From: Lysobacterales bacterium | Lineage (GTDB): Bacteria; Pseudomonadota; Gammaproteobacteria; Xanthomonadales; SZUA-36 | Length of the DNA: 15,711 nt | Reading direction: 5' to 3' | Assembly (NCBI GenBank): GCA_026196445.1 | Contig: JAPHTE010000496.1 | Location: 1 to 15,711 of the forward strand | Shown: positions 6,588 to 14,243 of the stretch, in pieces | How positions within the stretch are numbered: the first letter of the stretch is position 1 | Layout: each line of letters opens with the position of its first letter | Made by a program: the position numbers and the translations under genes | The notes under the pieces: generated by a model | What the model was told of the DNA's origin: nothing | Seen by the model: the letters and a program-made list of their open reading frames with translations, nothing else | Database searches by the model: none

Positions 6588-7388
6588 ATGAATATTGATT
6601 TTGCATTCGTACTCGTCGTACTGACCTCGGTTACCGGTCTGGTCTGGCTTCTCGACAGCCTGCTTTTCAAACAGAAGCGCATGGACCGCCTGGTCAAGAA
6701 AGGGTCCCAGACCACACGAGAACCGGTGATCGTGGAGTATTCCCGTTCCCTGTTCCCTGTTTTGTTGATCGTGTTGTTGTTCCGCTCGTTCCTGTTTGAA
6801 CCGTTCAAGATTCCTTCCGGTTCGATGATTCCGACGTTGTTGGTAGGGGATTTCATCGTGGTCAACAAGTTTTCCTATGGGATTCGCTTACCGGTGTTGA
6901 ACAAGAAAATCATCGGTATCGGTGAGCCGGAGCGCGGCGATGTGGTTGTTTTCCGTTACCCGGTCGATCCGGGTGTGAATTTCATCAAGCGTGCAGTTGG
7001 CTTGCCCGGCGACACGATCGTTTACCGTGACAAGCAGCTTTTTGTGAACGGTGAAGAAGTGGCGTTCGAAGCAGCGGGGCGCTTTACCAGTGAAGACATC
7101 AAGTGCACGACACCTGCTGCCGATGCTGCGCTTTCGAATGAGCAACTGGGCAACGCCAACCACAAGGTGCTGCTTCACCAGCACAGTCGGGGCCGTGATG
7201 GCCGGTGGGTCGTTCCGCCGGGCCACTATTTCATGATGGGAGATAACCGCGACCGCAGTAATGACAGCCGGGAATGGGGTTTTGTGCCTGAAGAAAACCT
7301 GCTGGGACGCGCGGTCGGTATCTGGTTGAACTTTGATTTTGAGAAGGGCTGCGCGGATTTGTCGCGCATCGGGGATGGCATAAACTAG
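6588..7388 (+). CDS. lepB: Signal peptidase I
   Basis: A 266-aa inner-membrane serine/lysine protease that removes signal peptides from exported proteins. An N-terminal transmembrane helix at about residues 4-24 is followed by a basic cytoplasmic loop (KQKRMDRLVKK) and a second helix at about 55-70. The catalytic Ser79 lies in IPSGSMIPTL and the catalytic Lys134 in NFIKRAVGLPGD. The conserved C-terminal box MGDNRDRSNDSR is at 217-228. The gene begins 12 bp after lepA with AGGA at 6574-6577 overlapping the lepA stop, so the two are an operon. It contains the short insert between the core boxes that is usual in gammaproteobacterial LepB. Confidence 0.97.
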   Translation: MNIDFAFVLVVLTSVTGLVWLLDSLLFKQKRMDRLVKKGSQTTREPVIVEYSRSLFPVLLIVLLFRSFLFEPFKIPSGSMIPTLLVGDFIVVNKFSYGIRLPVLNKKIIGIGEPERGDVVVFRYPVDPGVNFIKRAVGLPGDTIVYRDKQLFVNGEEVAFEAAGRFTSEDIKCTTPAADAALSNEQLGNANHKVLLHQHSRGRDGRWVVPPGHYFMMGDNRDRSNDSREWGFVPEENLLGRAVGIWLNFDFEKGCADLSRIGDGIN

Positions 7389-7464
7389 GTAGCGCCAGGA
7401 AGTGTAATAAGCGTGCAAGAAGCGCTATAGTGTGGCCAATGACATGGTAGAAAGGAGGCTAACT

Positions 7465-7839
7465 ATGAGGGTCCATAGAAAACAGGGTGGCTTGACCCTG
7501 ATCGGTTTTGTGATCGTGCTGGCGATGGTTATTTTCGTGGCCTTCATCGGTATGAAGATCGCGCCGATCTACATGGAATATTACTCGGTTGTCAGTGCCA
7601 TGAACGGGGTCGCGTCGGAGCGTGGCAGCGCCAACCTTTCACCTTTTGATGTCCGGGTCAAGGTGCTGAACCGCCTGTACGTCAGTTACTCCGCGGAAAA
7701 CGTCAAGGAACAGCATATCAAGCTGTCACGCAGCAGCCAGGGCGTCACCCTGCGTGTCGCCTACGAAGTGCGTAAACCGGTGATCGGAAACCTCGACGTG
7801 GTCGCAAAGTTTGACCGCACGGTCAGATTGGCGAACTAG
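7465..7839 (+). CDS. DUF4845 family membrane protein
   Basis: A 124-aa protein with one N-terminal membrane helix (GGLTLIGFVIVLAMVIFVAF, about residues 8-27) and a small extracytoplasmic domain. The ATG at 7465 is chosen for an ideal ribosome binding site (AAAGGAGG 7451-7458, 6-nt spacing); the frame is open to a GTG at 7432. The start resembles a type IV prepilin leader (basic residues, GG, LTLIG, hydrophobic stretch) but lacks the glutamate at position +5 of pilins. DUF4845 proteins commonly sit between lepB and rnc in this class, as here. Function is unknown; membrane placement next to signal peptidase is the only clue. Confidence 0.85.
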   Translation: MRVHRKQGGLTLIGFVIVLAMVIFVAFIGMKIAPIYMEYYSVVSAMNGVASERGSANLSPFDVRVKVLNRLYVSYSAENVKEQHIKLSRSSQGVTLRVAYEVRKPVIGNLDVVAKFDRTVRLAN

Positions 7840-7871
7840 CGCCGGTTCGGGCCCGACCACCCAGCAACGAC

Positions 7872-8540
7872 ATGCGGGAAATTCCGGGTATTCCCTATCG
7901 ATTCAACGACCCCGCGTTGCTGTCCCTGGCCCTGTCCCACCGTAGCGTGGGGCCACACAATAACGAACGCCTTGAATTCCTCGGTGACAGCGTGTTGGGC
8001 TTTGTCGTCGCAGGGCGCCTGTACGAATTGCGCCCGGAGGTGGACGAAGGCGACTTGAGCCGATTGCGCACACGCGTGGTGCGCGGCACCACGCTGGCGG
8101 AGTTGGCCAATAAGCTGAAACTGGGCGACCACGTCAGGCTGGGGGAAGGTGAATTGAAGTCGGGCGGCCACAAGCGCAACTCGATCCTGGCTGACACGCT
8201 GGAGGCCATTTTTGGCGCGATTTTTCTCGACGGCGGGTTTGAAGAATGCGCCCGGGTCGTGCGTCACGTGTGCGATCCGGTCATCAACTCGTTGCCCGAC
8301 GCCAGCGAACTCAAAGACCCGAAAACACGTTTGCAGGAGTGGTTGCAGGGCCAGGGCCACAGCCGGCCAGAGTACGTTCTGGTCAGCGAAACCGGTCCGG
8401 CCCACAAGAAACGTTTCATCGTGCAATGTGTTGCCCAGACCATTGGTATCGCGGTGAACGGAGAGGGTTCCAGCAGGCAAAAGGCCGAGCAGGCTGCGGC
8501 TGCTGACGCACTGGTCGAAATTGCCGGCAGACAAGAGTGA
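7872..8540 (+). CDS. rnc: Ribonuclease III
   Basis: A 222-aa double-strand-specific endoribonuclease that processes rRNA precursors and regulates mRNAs. The signature ERLEFLGDSVL is at residues 32-42. The four metal-binding acidic residues Glu35, Asp39, Asp108 and Glu111 (in ADTLEAIFGA) keep the spacing of E. coli Glu41/Asp45/Asp114/Glu117. A double-stranded RNA binding domain fills about 150-220 (DPKTRLQEWLQGQG... to QKAEQAAAADAL). No clear Shine-Dalgarno is seen before the ATG, which lies 32 bp after the DUF4845 gene. The TGA stop overlaps the ATG of era by one base (TGATG, 8538-8542), indicating coupling. Confidence 0.97.
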   Translation: MREIPGIPYRFNDPALLSLALSHRSVGPHNNERLEFLGDSVLGFVVAGRLYELRPEVDEGDLSRLRTRVVRGTTLAELANKLKLGDHVRLGEGELKSGGHKRNSILADTLEAIFGAIFLDGGFEECARVVRHVCDPVINSLPDASELKDPKTRLQEWLQGQGHSRPEYVLVSETGPAHKKRFIVQCVAQTIGIAVNGEGSSRQKAEQAAAADALVEIAGRQE

Positions 8541-9442
8541 TGAATACCCCGCAGGAAGACTTCCGTTTTGGTTACGTGTCGATCGTCGGCCGTCCCAACG
8601 TCGGCAAGTCAACCCTTCTGAACCAGGTGCTGGGACAGAAAGTCAGCATCGTCACCGCCAAGCCGCAAACGACGCGGCAAAGACTGGCGGGGATCAAGAC
8701 CACCGGGCGGGGCCAGGTAGTCTACGTCGATACCCCCGGAATCCACCACACCGCGCGGCGTGCCCTGAACCGGTACATGAACCGGGTGGCCAAGGCTTCG
8801 TTCCGGGACGTGGACCTGGTCCTGTTCCTGATCGAGGCCGGCACCTGGACCCGCCAGGACACGTACATCGCAAATGCCCTGGCGACGGTCGATGTACCGG
8901 TCATGCTGGTGTTGAACAAGGTCGACCTGGTGCCGGAAAAGGAAGCCCTGCTGGCTTTCGTCGACGAACATGTACGCGACGCGGATTACCGGAGCGTCAT
9001 GATGGTGTCCGCCAGGAACGGCAGCGGCGTCGAGGAACTGGAAGAACAGGTCCTGCACAGTTTGCCGTTTTCCAGGCCGTTTTACGACGAGGACCAGTTC
9101 ACCGACCGCAGTGAACGCTTCCTGGCGGCCGAGATGATTCGCGAACAGTTAACGCTGAGATTGCACCAGGAATTGCCTTATGCCTTGACGGTGCAGATCG
9201 AGGAATTCAAACGTAAAGACAATCTGTTGACGATCGGCGCCATCATCTGGGTCGAAAAGGAGAGCCAGAAGCAGATCACGATTGGTAAAAAAGGCATCGT
9301 GCTCAAGCAGGTCGGCAGCAAGGCAAGAACGGTGCTCGAGGAACTGTTCGGAGAAAAGGTTTTCCTGCGTTTGTGGGTCAAGGTCAGCCGGGACTGGTCG
9401 GACAGCGACAGGCTGATCGAACGATTCGGCTATACCGATTAG
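8540..9442 (+). CDS. era: GTPase Era
   Basis: A 300-aa GTPase that binds the 3' end of 16S rRNA and assists 30S subunit maturation. The motifs are G1 GRPNVGKS (17-24), the G2 region PQTTRQRLAGI (42-52), G3 DTPGIHH (64-70) and G4 NKVD (126-129). The C-terminal KH domain includes QITIGKKGIVLKQVG. ATG 8540 is used; a GTG at 8537 would add one residue. Translational coupling with rnc is the normal arrangement, and both products act on rRNA. Confidence 0.97.
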   Translation: MNTPQEDFRFGYVSIVGRPNVGKSTLLNQVLGQKVSIVTAKPQTTRQRLAGIKTTGRGQVVYVDTPGIHHTARRALNRYMNRVAKASFRDVDLVLFLIEAGTWTRQDTYIANALATVDVPVMLVLNKVDLVPEKEALLAFVDEHVRDADYRSVMMVSARNGSGVEELEEQVLHSLPFSRPFYDEDQFTDRSERFLAAEMIREQLTLRLHQELPYALTVQIEEFKRKDNLLTIGAIIWVEKESQKQITIGKKGIVLKQVGSKARTVLEELFGEKVFLRLWVKVSRDWSDSDRLIERFGYTD

Positions 9443-9469
9443 TTTTAACGGGCCCTACGAGCTAGCCAC

Positions 9470-10165
9470 ATGAGTCGCATACAACTGGAACCGGCATACA
9501 TACTGCATAGCCGGTCTTTTCGTGAAACCAGCCTGATCGTCGAGTTATTCTCGCGTGAACACGGTCGTGCCGCGGTTGTGGCGCGAGGGGCAAAATCAGC
9601 GCGCTCGCGCTGGAAAAACGTATTGCAGCCATTCCGGCCCTTGTTATTGAGCTGGACGCAGAAAAGCGAATTAGGCACCTTGACGGCAGCAGACCAGGTG
9701 GCTTCTCCACCTTCATTACAGGGGCAGGCACTGTACTGCGGCCTGTACATAAACGAATTATTGGTGCGCCTGCTGCACCGTGGCGACCCGCACCGTGAAA
9801 TATTCGAACGTTACCGGCAGGTGCTGTCCGAGTTGGCCTCTGACGTGGCGCCACAGCCACTGTTAAGGGTGTTTGAAAAAAATCTGCTGGAGGCCATCGG
9901 TTACGCGATGTTGCTGGACCGGGAATACGATAGCGGGGCCGATATACGGGCGGGGCAGTGGTATGCATACGAACCCGATCGGGGTCCGGTTCCGGTAGCA
10001 GGTCCGGGTAAGGGCCGGGTCTCGGGTGCTGCGCTGCTGCAACTTCACGCTGAGCACCTGGAAACAGACCATTTGCCTGAACTGCGGATGTTGATGCGCA
10101 GCGTGATCGGCTATCATTTGGGTGACAGGCCCCTGAAGAGCCTTTCACTGTTTTCCGCCGGCTGA
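9470..10165 (+). CDS. recO: DNA repair protein RecO
   Basis: A 231-aa mediator that helps load RecA on single-stranded DNA coated by SSB (RecF pathway). The N-terminal OB-fold region is about residues 1-78, starting with a family-typical PAYILHSRSFRETSLIVELF and continuing GRAAVVARGAKSARSRW. A helical C-terminal domain follows. Only one cysteine is present, so the zinc finger of Gram-positive RecO is absent, as expected in this class. It lies 27 bp after era, its usual partner. Confidence 0.95.
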   Translation: MSRIQLEPAYILHSRSFRETSLIVELFSREHGRAAVVARGAKSARSRWKNVLQPFRPLLLSWTQKSELGTLTAADQVASPPSLQGQALYCGLYINELLVRLLHRGDPHREIFERYRQVLSELASDVAPQPLLRVFEKNLLEAIGYAMLLDREYDSGADIRAGQWYAYEPDRGPVPVAGPGKGRVSGAALLQLHAEHLETDHLPELRMLMRSVIGYHLGDRPLKSLSLFSAG

Positions 10166-10241
10166 GTGCCAACCCGCTGGGGAAAGTGTCCATGAGGTTT
10201 TAGCAGGCCCTGGCCGCCAGCATTTTGAGAGGTAAGTCCCT

Positions 10242-10964
10242 ATGCGAACCGGAAAATTATTGTTGGGTGTAAATATTGATCACGTCGCAACCATTCGACA
10301 GGCCCGCGGCGCCAGTTACCCCAGCGTGCTTGAAGCTGCGCGCATCGCCGAGGACGCGGGCGCTGATGCCATCACCGTACACTTGCGTGAAGACCGGCGC
10401 CACATCCAGGACGACGAGGTCGTGGCCCTGTGCAAGCAGGTCCGGACGCGTGTCAACCTGGAAATGGCGGTAACCGATGAAATGCTGGCCATCGCGGAGC
10501 ATAACCGGCCTGCCGACGTCTGCCTGGTGCCGGAAAAACGGGAGGAACTGACCACCGAGGGTGGGCTGGACGTGCTGGCCCATTTTGAAGCGGTCAAGTA
10601 TGCCTGTGCTTACCTGGCCAAGACCGGGATCAGGGTATCCCTGTTTATCGACCCGGATGCCGATCAACTAGATGCCGCGGTGGCTTGCGGTGCACCGGTG
10701 GTGGAATTGCACACCGGCAGTTTTGCGGACGCCACTGGTACCGATGTTGAGCCTGAGTACCAACGGATTGTAAGCGCTGCCCAGCACGGTGAATCGATCG
10801 GATTGCAAGTCAACGCCGGCCATGGCCTGCACTACCAGAACGTACAGCCAATCGTACGGATACCGCAGTTGGTCGAACTGAATATTGGCCATTCCATCGT
10901 CGCCAGGGCATTGTTTGTCGGGCTCGAACAGGCGGTGCGCGAAATGCGTGAATTACTGGTATGA
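10242..10964 (+). CDS. pdxJ: Pyridoxine 5'-phosphate synthase
   Basis: A 240-aa TIM-barrel enzyme that condenses 1-deoxyxylulose 5-phosphate with 3-amino-2-oxopropyl phosphate, the last step in forming the pyridoxine ring. It shows GVNIDHVATIRQARG (9-23), ITVHLREDRRHI (44-55, with the active-site His47), the NLEMA box (Glu74), VNAGHGLHYQN and the C-terminal phosphate-binding LNIGHSIVARALF. A good RBS (GAGAGGTAAG) precedes the ATG. It follows recO after 76 bp. acpS, the usual next gene, is not found. Confidence 0.97.
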   Translation: MRTGKLLLGVNIDHVATIRQARGASYPSVLEAARIAEDAGADAITVHLREDRRHIQDDEVVALCKQVRTRVNLEMAVTDEMLAIAEHNRPADVCLVPEKREELTTEGGLDVLAHFEAVKYACAYLAKTGIRVSLFIDPDADQLDAAVACGAPVVELHTGSFADATGTDVEPEYQRIVSAAQHGESIGLQVNAGHGLHYQNVQPIVRIPQLVELNIGHSIVARALFVGLEQAVREMRELLV

Positions 10965-11039
10965 GTGAATGGAGCGGGATTGGCATGGTTCGCAGAATAT
11001 CTGCTAACTTGAGCGCTCGCTGAAGAACCATCAGGAGCC

Positions 11040-12383
11040 ATGGGACGTAGCCGGAAAAAACTCTCTGACCAGCCGTTCGAGATCGAGGTCGAGTCTCTCG
11101 ACGCCAAGGGACTGGGACTCGCCGAACACGAAGGCAAAACCCTTAAGGTCTATGATGCCTTGCCGGGGGAACGCGTGCGTGCCCGCTACCTGTTCGGCAG
11201 GGGTTTCAGGGGCAAGGCCGAGACGCTCGATGTGCTGCGCCCAACTGGCGACAGAGTTGAGGCGCGTTGCCCGCATTTTGGCGTCTGCAGCGCCTGCAGC
11301 CTGCAACACCTGTCTGTTGCGGCCCAGTTGGATCATAAGCTGGCAGCTTTGTTGATGCAGCTACGCGAAATCGGCAAGGTGGAACCGGGAGTGGTGTATC
11401 CACCGCTGGACGGTCCTGCGTGGAACTACCGCCGCAAGGCGCGGCTTTCTGTTCGCGATGTCCGGGGCAAGGAAAGAGTGTTGGTCGGGTTCAGGGAACG
11501 CAACGGACGTTTCGTGGCGGACATGGACCAGTGCCATATCTTGCGTGACGAGGTGGCCGGGCTACTGCCAGTCCTGGCAGACCTGCTGGGGGGAATGGAA
11601 GGTAAGGCCGAAATACCGCAAATCGAGGTCGCATGCGGCGATGGGCAGTGCGCGTTGATTTTCCGGCACCTGGCCGAAATTTCAACCGCTGACCAGCAAC
11701 GCCTGTGTGAGTTTTCCGCCCTGCATGGTGTGGGCCTGTATCTGCAACCAGGTGGGCCGGAGACGGTTCATTTGCTGGCGCCTGATGGCTTCCGGTTGAC
11801 TTACTGCATCGAGGATCCGGCCCTGCGGTTTGAGTTTGAACCACTGGATTTCTTGCAGGTCAACGGCGGACTCAACCAGAAGATGATCACGCGTGCGCTG
11901 GAATTGCTGGAGCCGCAGACGTCAGAGAATGTGCTGGATCTTTTTTGCGGGCTGGGGAACTTTACCCTTCCACTGGCGACCCGCGCGGCCAGCGTGACCG
12001 GAGTGGAAGGCTCTGAGAAAATGGTGGAGCGTGCCCGTGAAAATGCCGTCCTCAATTCTATAGAGAACGTTGTCTTTCATGACGCAGACCTGTACCTGGG
12101 GGTCGGCAAACAGTCACCGTGGCAAGCAGCAAAGTTTGACAAGGTGTTACTTGATCCGCCGCGTACCGGCGCGTCGGAGTTATTGCCCTGGATCGCTGCC
12201 TGCGGTGCCGGCAAAGTGCTGTATATCTCCTGTAACCCGGAAACATTGGCCCGGGACGCTGGCGTTCTGGTTCACACGCTTGGCTTCAGGCTCAGCGGCG
12301 CGGGGATCATGAACATGTTCCCGCACACGCCACATAGCGAAGCCATCGCCTTGTTCGAGCGTGTCGATGGGATAACGCAATGA
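11040..12383 (+). CDS. rlmD: 23S rRNA (uracil-1939-C5)-methyltransferase RlmD
   Basis: A 447-aa SAM-dependent methyltransferase making m5U1939 in 23S rRNA. An N-terminal TRAM domain covers about residues 10-68. An iron-sulfur cluster site is formed by Cys77, Cys83, Cys86 (CPHFGVCSAC) and Cys165 (MDQCHIL). The SAM-binding motif VLDLFCGLGNFTLPLA is at 298-313, LLDPPRTGA at 370-378, the catalytic Cys398 in YISCNPETLARD, and the general-base region HSEAIALFER (432-441). The four-cysteine cluster with a TRAM domain separates RlmD (RumA) from TrmA; RlmC lacks TRAM. AGGAG at 11033-11037 lies only 2 nt before the ATG, an unusually short spacing. The stop overlaps the nagZ start (ATGA). Confidence 0.93.
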   Translation: MGRSRKKLSDQPFEIEVESLDAKGLGLAEHEGKTLKVYDALPGERVRARYLFGRGFRGKAETLDVLRPTGDRVEARCPHFGVCSACSLQHLSVAAQLDHKLAALLMQLREIGKVEPGVVYPPLDGPAWNYRRKARLSVRDVRGKERVLVGFRERNGRFVADMDQCHILRDEVAGLLPVLADLLGGMEGKAEIPQIEVACGDGQCALIFRHLAEISTADQQRLCEFSALHGVGLYLQPGGPETVHLLAPDGFRLTYCIEDPALRFEFEPLDFLQVNGGLNQKMITRALELLEPQTSENVLDLFCGLGNFTLPLATRAASVTGVEGSEKMVERARENAVLNSIENVVFHDADLYLGVGKQSPWQAAKFDKVLLDPPRTGASELLPWIAACGAGKVLYISCNPETLARDAGVLVHTLGFRLSGAGIMNMFPHTPHSEAIALFERVDGITQ

Positions 12384-13414
12384 CATCCAAGCAATCAAAT
12401 TCGGCCCTGGGCCCGTTGCTGATCGGCCTGGCGGGCCATGAGATCAGCAGCGAAGAACATGCCTGGCTGCGACAGCCCGCTGTCGGCGGCGTGGTGCTGT
12501 TCACCCGTAACTTCCGCGATGTGTCCCAATTGACAACCCTGACCCGGGACATACGCGAGAGCGCTGGTCGCGATCTGCTGATCTGTGTCGACCACGAGGG
12601 CGGACGCGTACAGCGCTTTCGCGATGGTTTCACACGTCTGCCGCCGCTGTCCGTGTTGGGCCGGATACATGCAGAGTCGCCGGCGCTGGCCCTGGATTAC
12701 GCTTACCGGCACGCGCGCGTCATGGCAACCGAATTACTGTTGTGTGGCGTGGACCTCAGTTTCGCGCCCGTTCTGGACCTCGGCGGGCGCAGCCAGGTAA
12801 TCGGTGACCGGGCTTTTGCCGCCGATAGCCCAACGGTTATCGAACTGGCACGGACCTATATCGCGGGTATGCATGACGCCGGCATGGCGGCCACGGGCAA
12901 GCATTTTCCGGGTCACGGTTCTGTCGAGGCGGATTCGCACACCGACGATGTCTGTGACCCGCGTGCGTTTACCGAGATCGAAAATAACGACCTGCAACCG
13001 TTCCGCGAACTGTCAGACACGTTGGACGCCGTCATGATGGCGCACGTACTCTATCCACAGGTCGATCCGGTAGCGGCCGGCTATTCGGCGTATTGGATTC
13101 AAACGGTATTGCGGCAGCAATTGGCTTACCGTGGTACGGTATTTTCGGACGACCTGGGCATGTTCGCCGCCAAGGTTGCAGGTGGCCTGAAAGCGCGCGT
13201 GGAGGCATCCCTGCAGGCGGGTTGTGACGCTGTTCTGGTTTGCGATCCCGGTGACGTCAGAGCCCTGATGAAGGCCGGTGAAATGCCGGGCATGGATTCA
13301 TACCGGGCCCTGGAGCGTCTCAAGGGACGGTTCACGGCCAGCCGTGCCGACGTTGAAAGGGTCGGCGAATGGCGGCAATGGAAAATGACGATTGAACAAC
13401 TGGAGCATTCTTGA
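12380..13414 (+). CDS. nagZ: Beta-N-acetylhexosaminidase NagZ
   Basis: A 344-aa cytoplasmic glycoside hydrolase family 3 enzyme that removes GlcNAc from anhydro-muropeptides during cell-wall recycling, and in many relatives so affects AmpC induction. The motifs are PLLIGLAG (12-19), VDHEGGRVQRF (70-80), ATGKHFPGHGSVEADSHTD (171-189, with the Asp/His catalytic loop at D185-S-H187) and VFSDDLGM (254-261), whose Asp pair includes the nucleophile. It starts at an ATG overlapping the rlmD stop by 4 bp and ends overlapping hpt by 1 bp, so rlmD-nagZ-hpt is a tight operon. nagZ-hpt-phosphorylase order also occurs in Pseudomonas. Confidence 0.95.
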   Translation: MTSKQSNSALGPLLIGLAGHEISSEEHAWLRQPAVGGVVLFTRNFRDVSQLTTLTRDIRESAGRDLLICVDHEGGRVQRFRDGFTRLPPLSVLGRIHAESPALALDYAYRHARVMATELLLCGVDLSFAPVLDLGGRSQVIGDRAFAADSPTVIELARTYIAGMHDAGMAATGKHFPGHGSVEADSHTDDVCDPRAFTEIENNDLQPFRELSDTLDAVMMAHVLYPQVDPVAAGYSAYWIQTVLRQQLAYRGTVFSDDLGMFAAKVAGGLKARVEASLQAGCDAVLVCDPGDVRALMKAGEMPGMDSYRALERLKGRFTASRADVERVGEWRQWKMTIEQLEHS

Positions 13415-13971
13415 TGGTAAAGACAAACATCCCGGACCCGGCAACGATTCTCAACAACTCGAAGGTCCTGTTCGACCGCGAGCAGGTCAATGCGGCCGTG
13501 CAGAAGATGGCGGATGAGATCAACGCCCATTATGACGGCAGGTCCATCGTCCTGATATCGGTTTTGACCGGTGCGATCATACCCGCGGCCTGGCTGGCAA
13601 CCCGGCTCACCATGCCGGTACAGATGGATTTTGTCCACGCTACCCGTTACCGGGGCGGGTTGTACGGTGCGGAGCTCGAGTATCGTGTACCGCCGCGTCT
13701 GGACCTGGAGGACCGGGAAGTGTTAATCGTGGATGACATTTTTGACGAGGGCCACACGCTGGCCGCGATCAAGGGTTCAGTGGAGAAGCGCAAGGCGCGT
13801 GACGTGAAGATGGCAGCGCTGGTGCGCAAGGACCACGACCGAGGTTTGCCGCGTGACTACGTGAACTTCATCGGCATGGACGTGCCGGACGTTTATGTTT
13901 TTGGTTGTGGTATGGACGCCTACGAGGAATGGCGGCACCTGGACAAGATCCTGGTGCTCGAGGAAGGATAG
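13414..13971 (+). CDS. hpt: Hypoxanthine-guanine phosphoribosyltransferase
   Basis: A 185-aa type I phosphoribosyltransferase converting hypoxanthine or guanine plus PRPP to IMP or GMP. The PRPP-binding motif is VLIVDDIFDEGHTLAAI (about residues 102-118); LDFVHATRY-like sequence MDFVHATRYRGG (72-83) and a C-terminal FIGMDVPDVYVFGCGMD, where the purine base is contacted, match the Pseudomonas-type Hpt. ATG 13414 overlaps the nagZ stop by one base (TGATG). A TTG at 13411 would add one Met. Element B begins 9 bp after the stop. The adjacent phosphorylase may supply its base substrate. Confidence 0.92.
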   Translation: MVKTNIPDPATILNNSKVLFDREQVNAAVQKMADEINAHYDGRSIVLISVLTGAIIPAAWLATRLTMPVQMDFVHATRYRGGLYGAELEYRVPPRLDLEDREVLIVDDIFDEGHTLAAIKGSVEKRKARDVKMAALVRKDHDRGLPRDYVNFIGMDVPDVYVFGCGMDAYEEWRHLDKILVLEEG

Positions 13972-13980
13972 ATGAACCGG

Positions 13981-14243
13981 CAAGCCCGAACATTGCACCA
14001 GTCGGAACAGGCACTATAGCCAACATGGTGGGATACTTACGAATTATGATGAGAGCCAGTCATGTGAGGAATGTACAATTTGTTAGAGGGCCTGTTCCTT
14101 TCCCGGCCCTGGCTGGTTCAGGCGCGTTTGGGCTTGGCTTTCCCTCTGCCCGTAGCTTTGGCTACGGGTATCAGTCCAACCCGGTGCCCAACTACGCCTG
14201 TCCTGTGCCATCATCCGGGCTACTGATGCAATGTCCAGACTAG
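13981..14243 (+). mobile_element. Element B: second, diverged copy of the structured TIR element
   Basis: It aligns along its whole 263 bp with element A (4470-4733) at about two-thirds identity and one single-base gap. The left end (13983-14002, around CGAACATTGCACCAGTCG) and the right end on the minus strand (around TGGACATTGCATCAGTAG) form an imperfect terminal inverted repeat of about 17 of 22 pairs. It keeps the internal helices with different bases: 14004-14014 with 14088-14098 (10 of 11), 14120-14133 with 14186-14199 (12 of 14 counting one G-T), and 14147-14156 with 14161-14170 (10 pairs, one G-T), loop TTTG. The longest identical block shared with A is GCCCTGGCTGGTTCA (14106-14120). 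It fills the hpt-mtnP gap and contains the phosphorylase start codon. The flanking tetranucleotides differ, so it looks older than A. Confidence 0.6.

Noticed and set aside
7403..7431. Promoter ahead of the DUF4845 gene (TATAGT at 7426-7431)
   Set aside because: The hexamer is decent but no acceptable -35 lies 16-18 nt upstream, and the gene is close enough to lepB to be read through.
10980..11010. Promoter for rlmD (TTGGCA at 10980, TAACTT at 11005)
   Set aside because: The 19-nt spacing and a 3-of-6 match to the -10 are too weak to claim a site.
13905..14243. 112-codon open frame running from inside hpt through element B
   Set aside because: Its first part is an out-of-frame shadow of hpt. 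Only the last 65 codons correspond to the frame shared with element A, and these lack a ribosome site.
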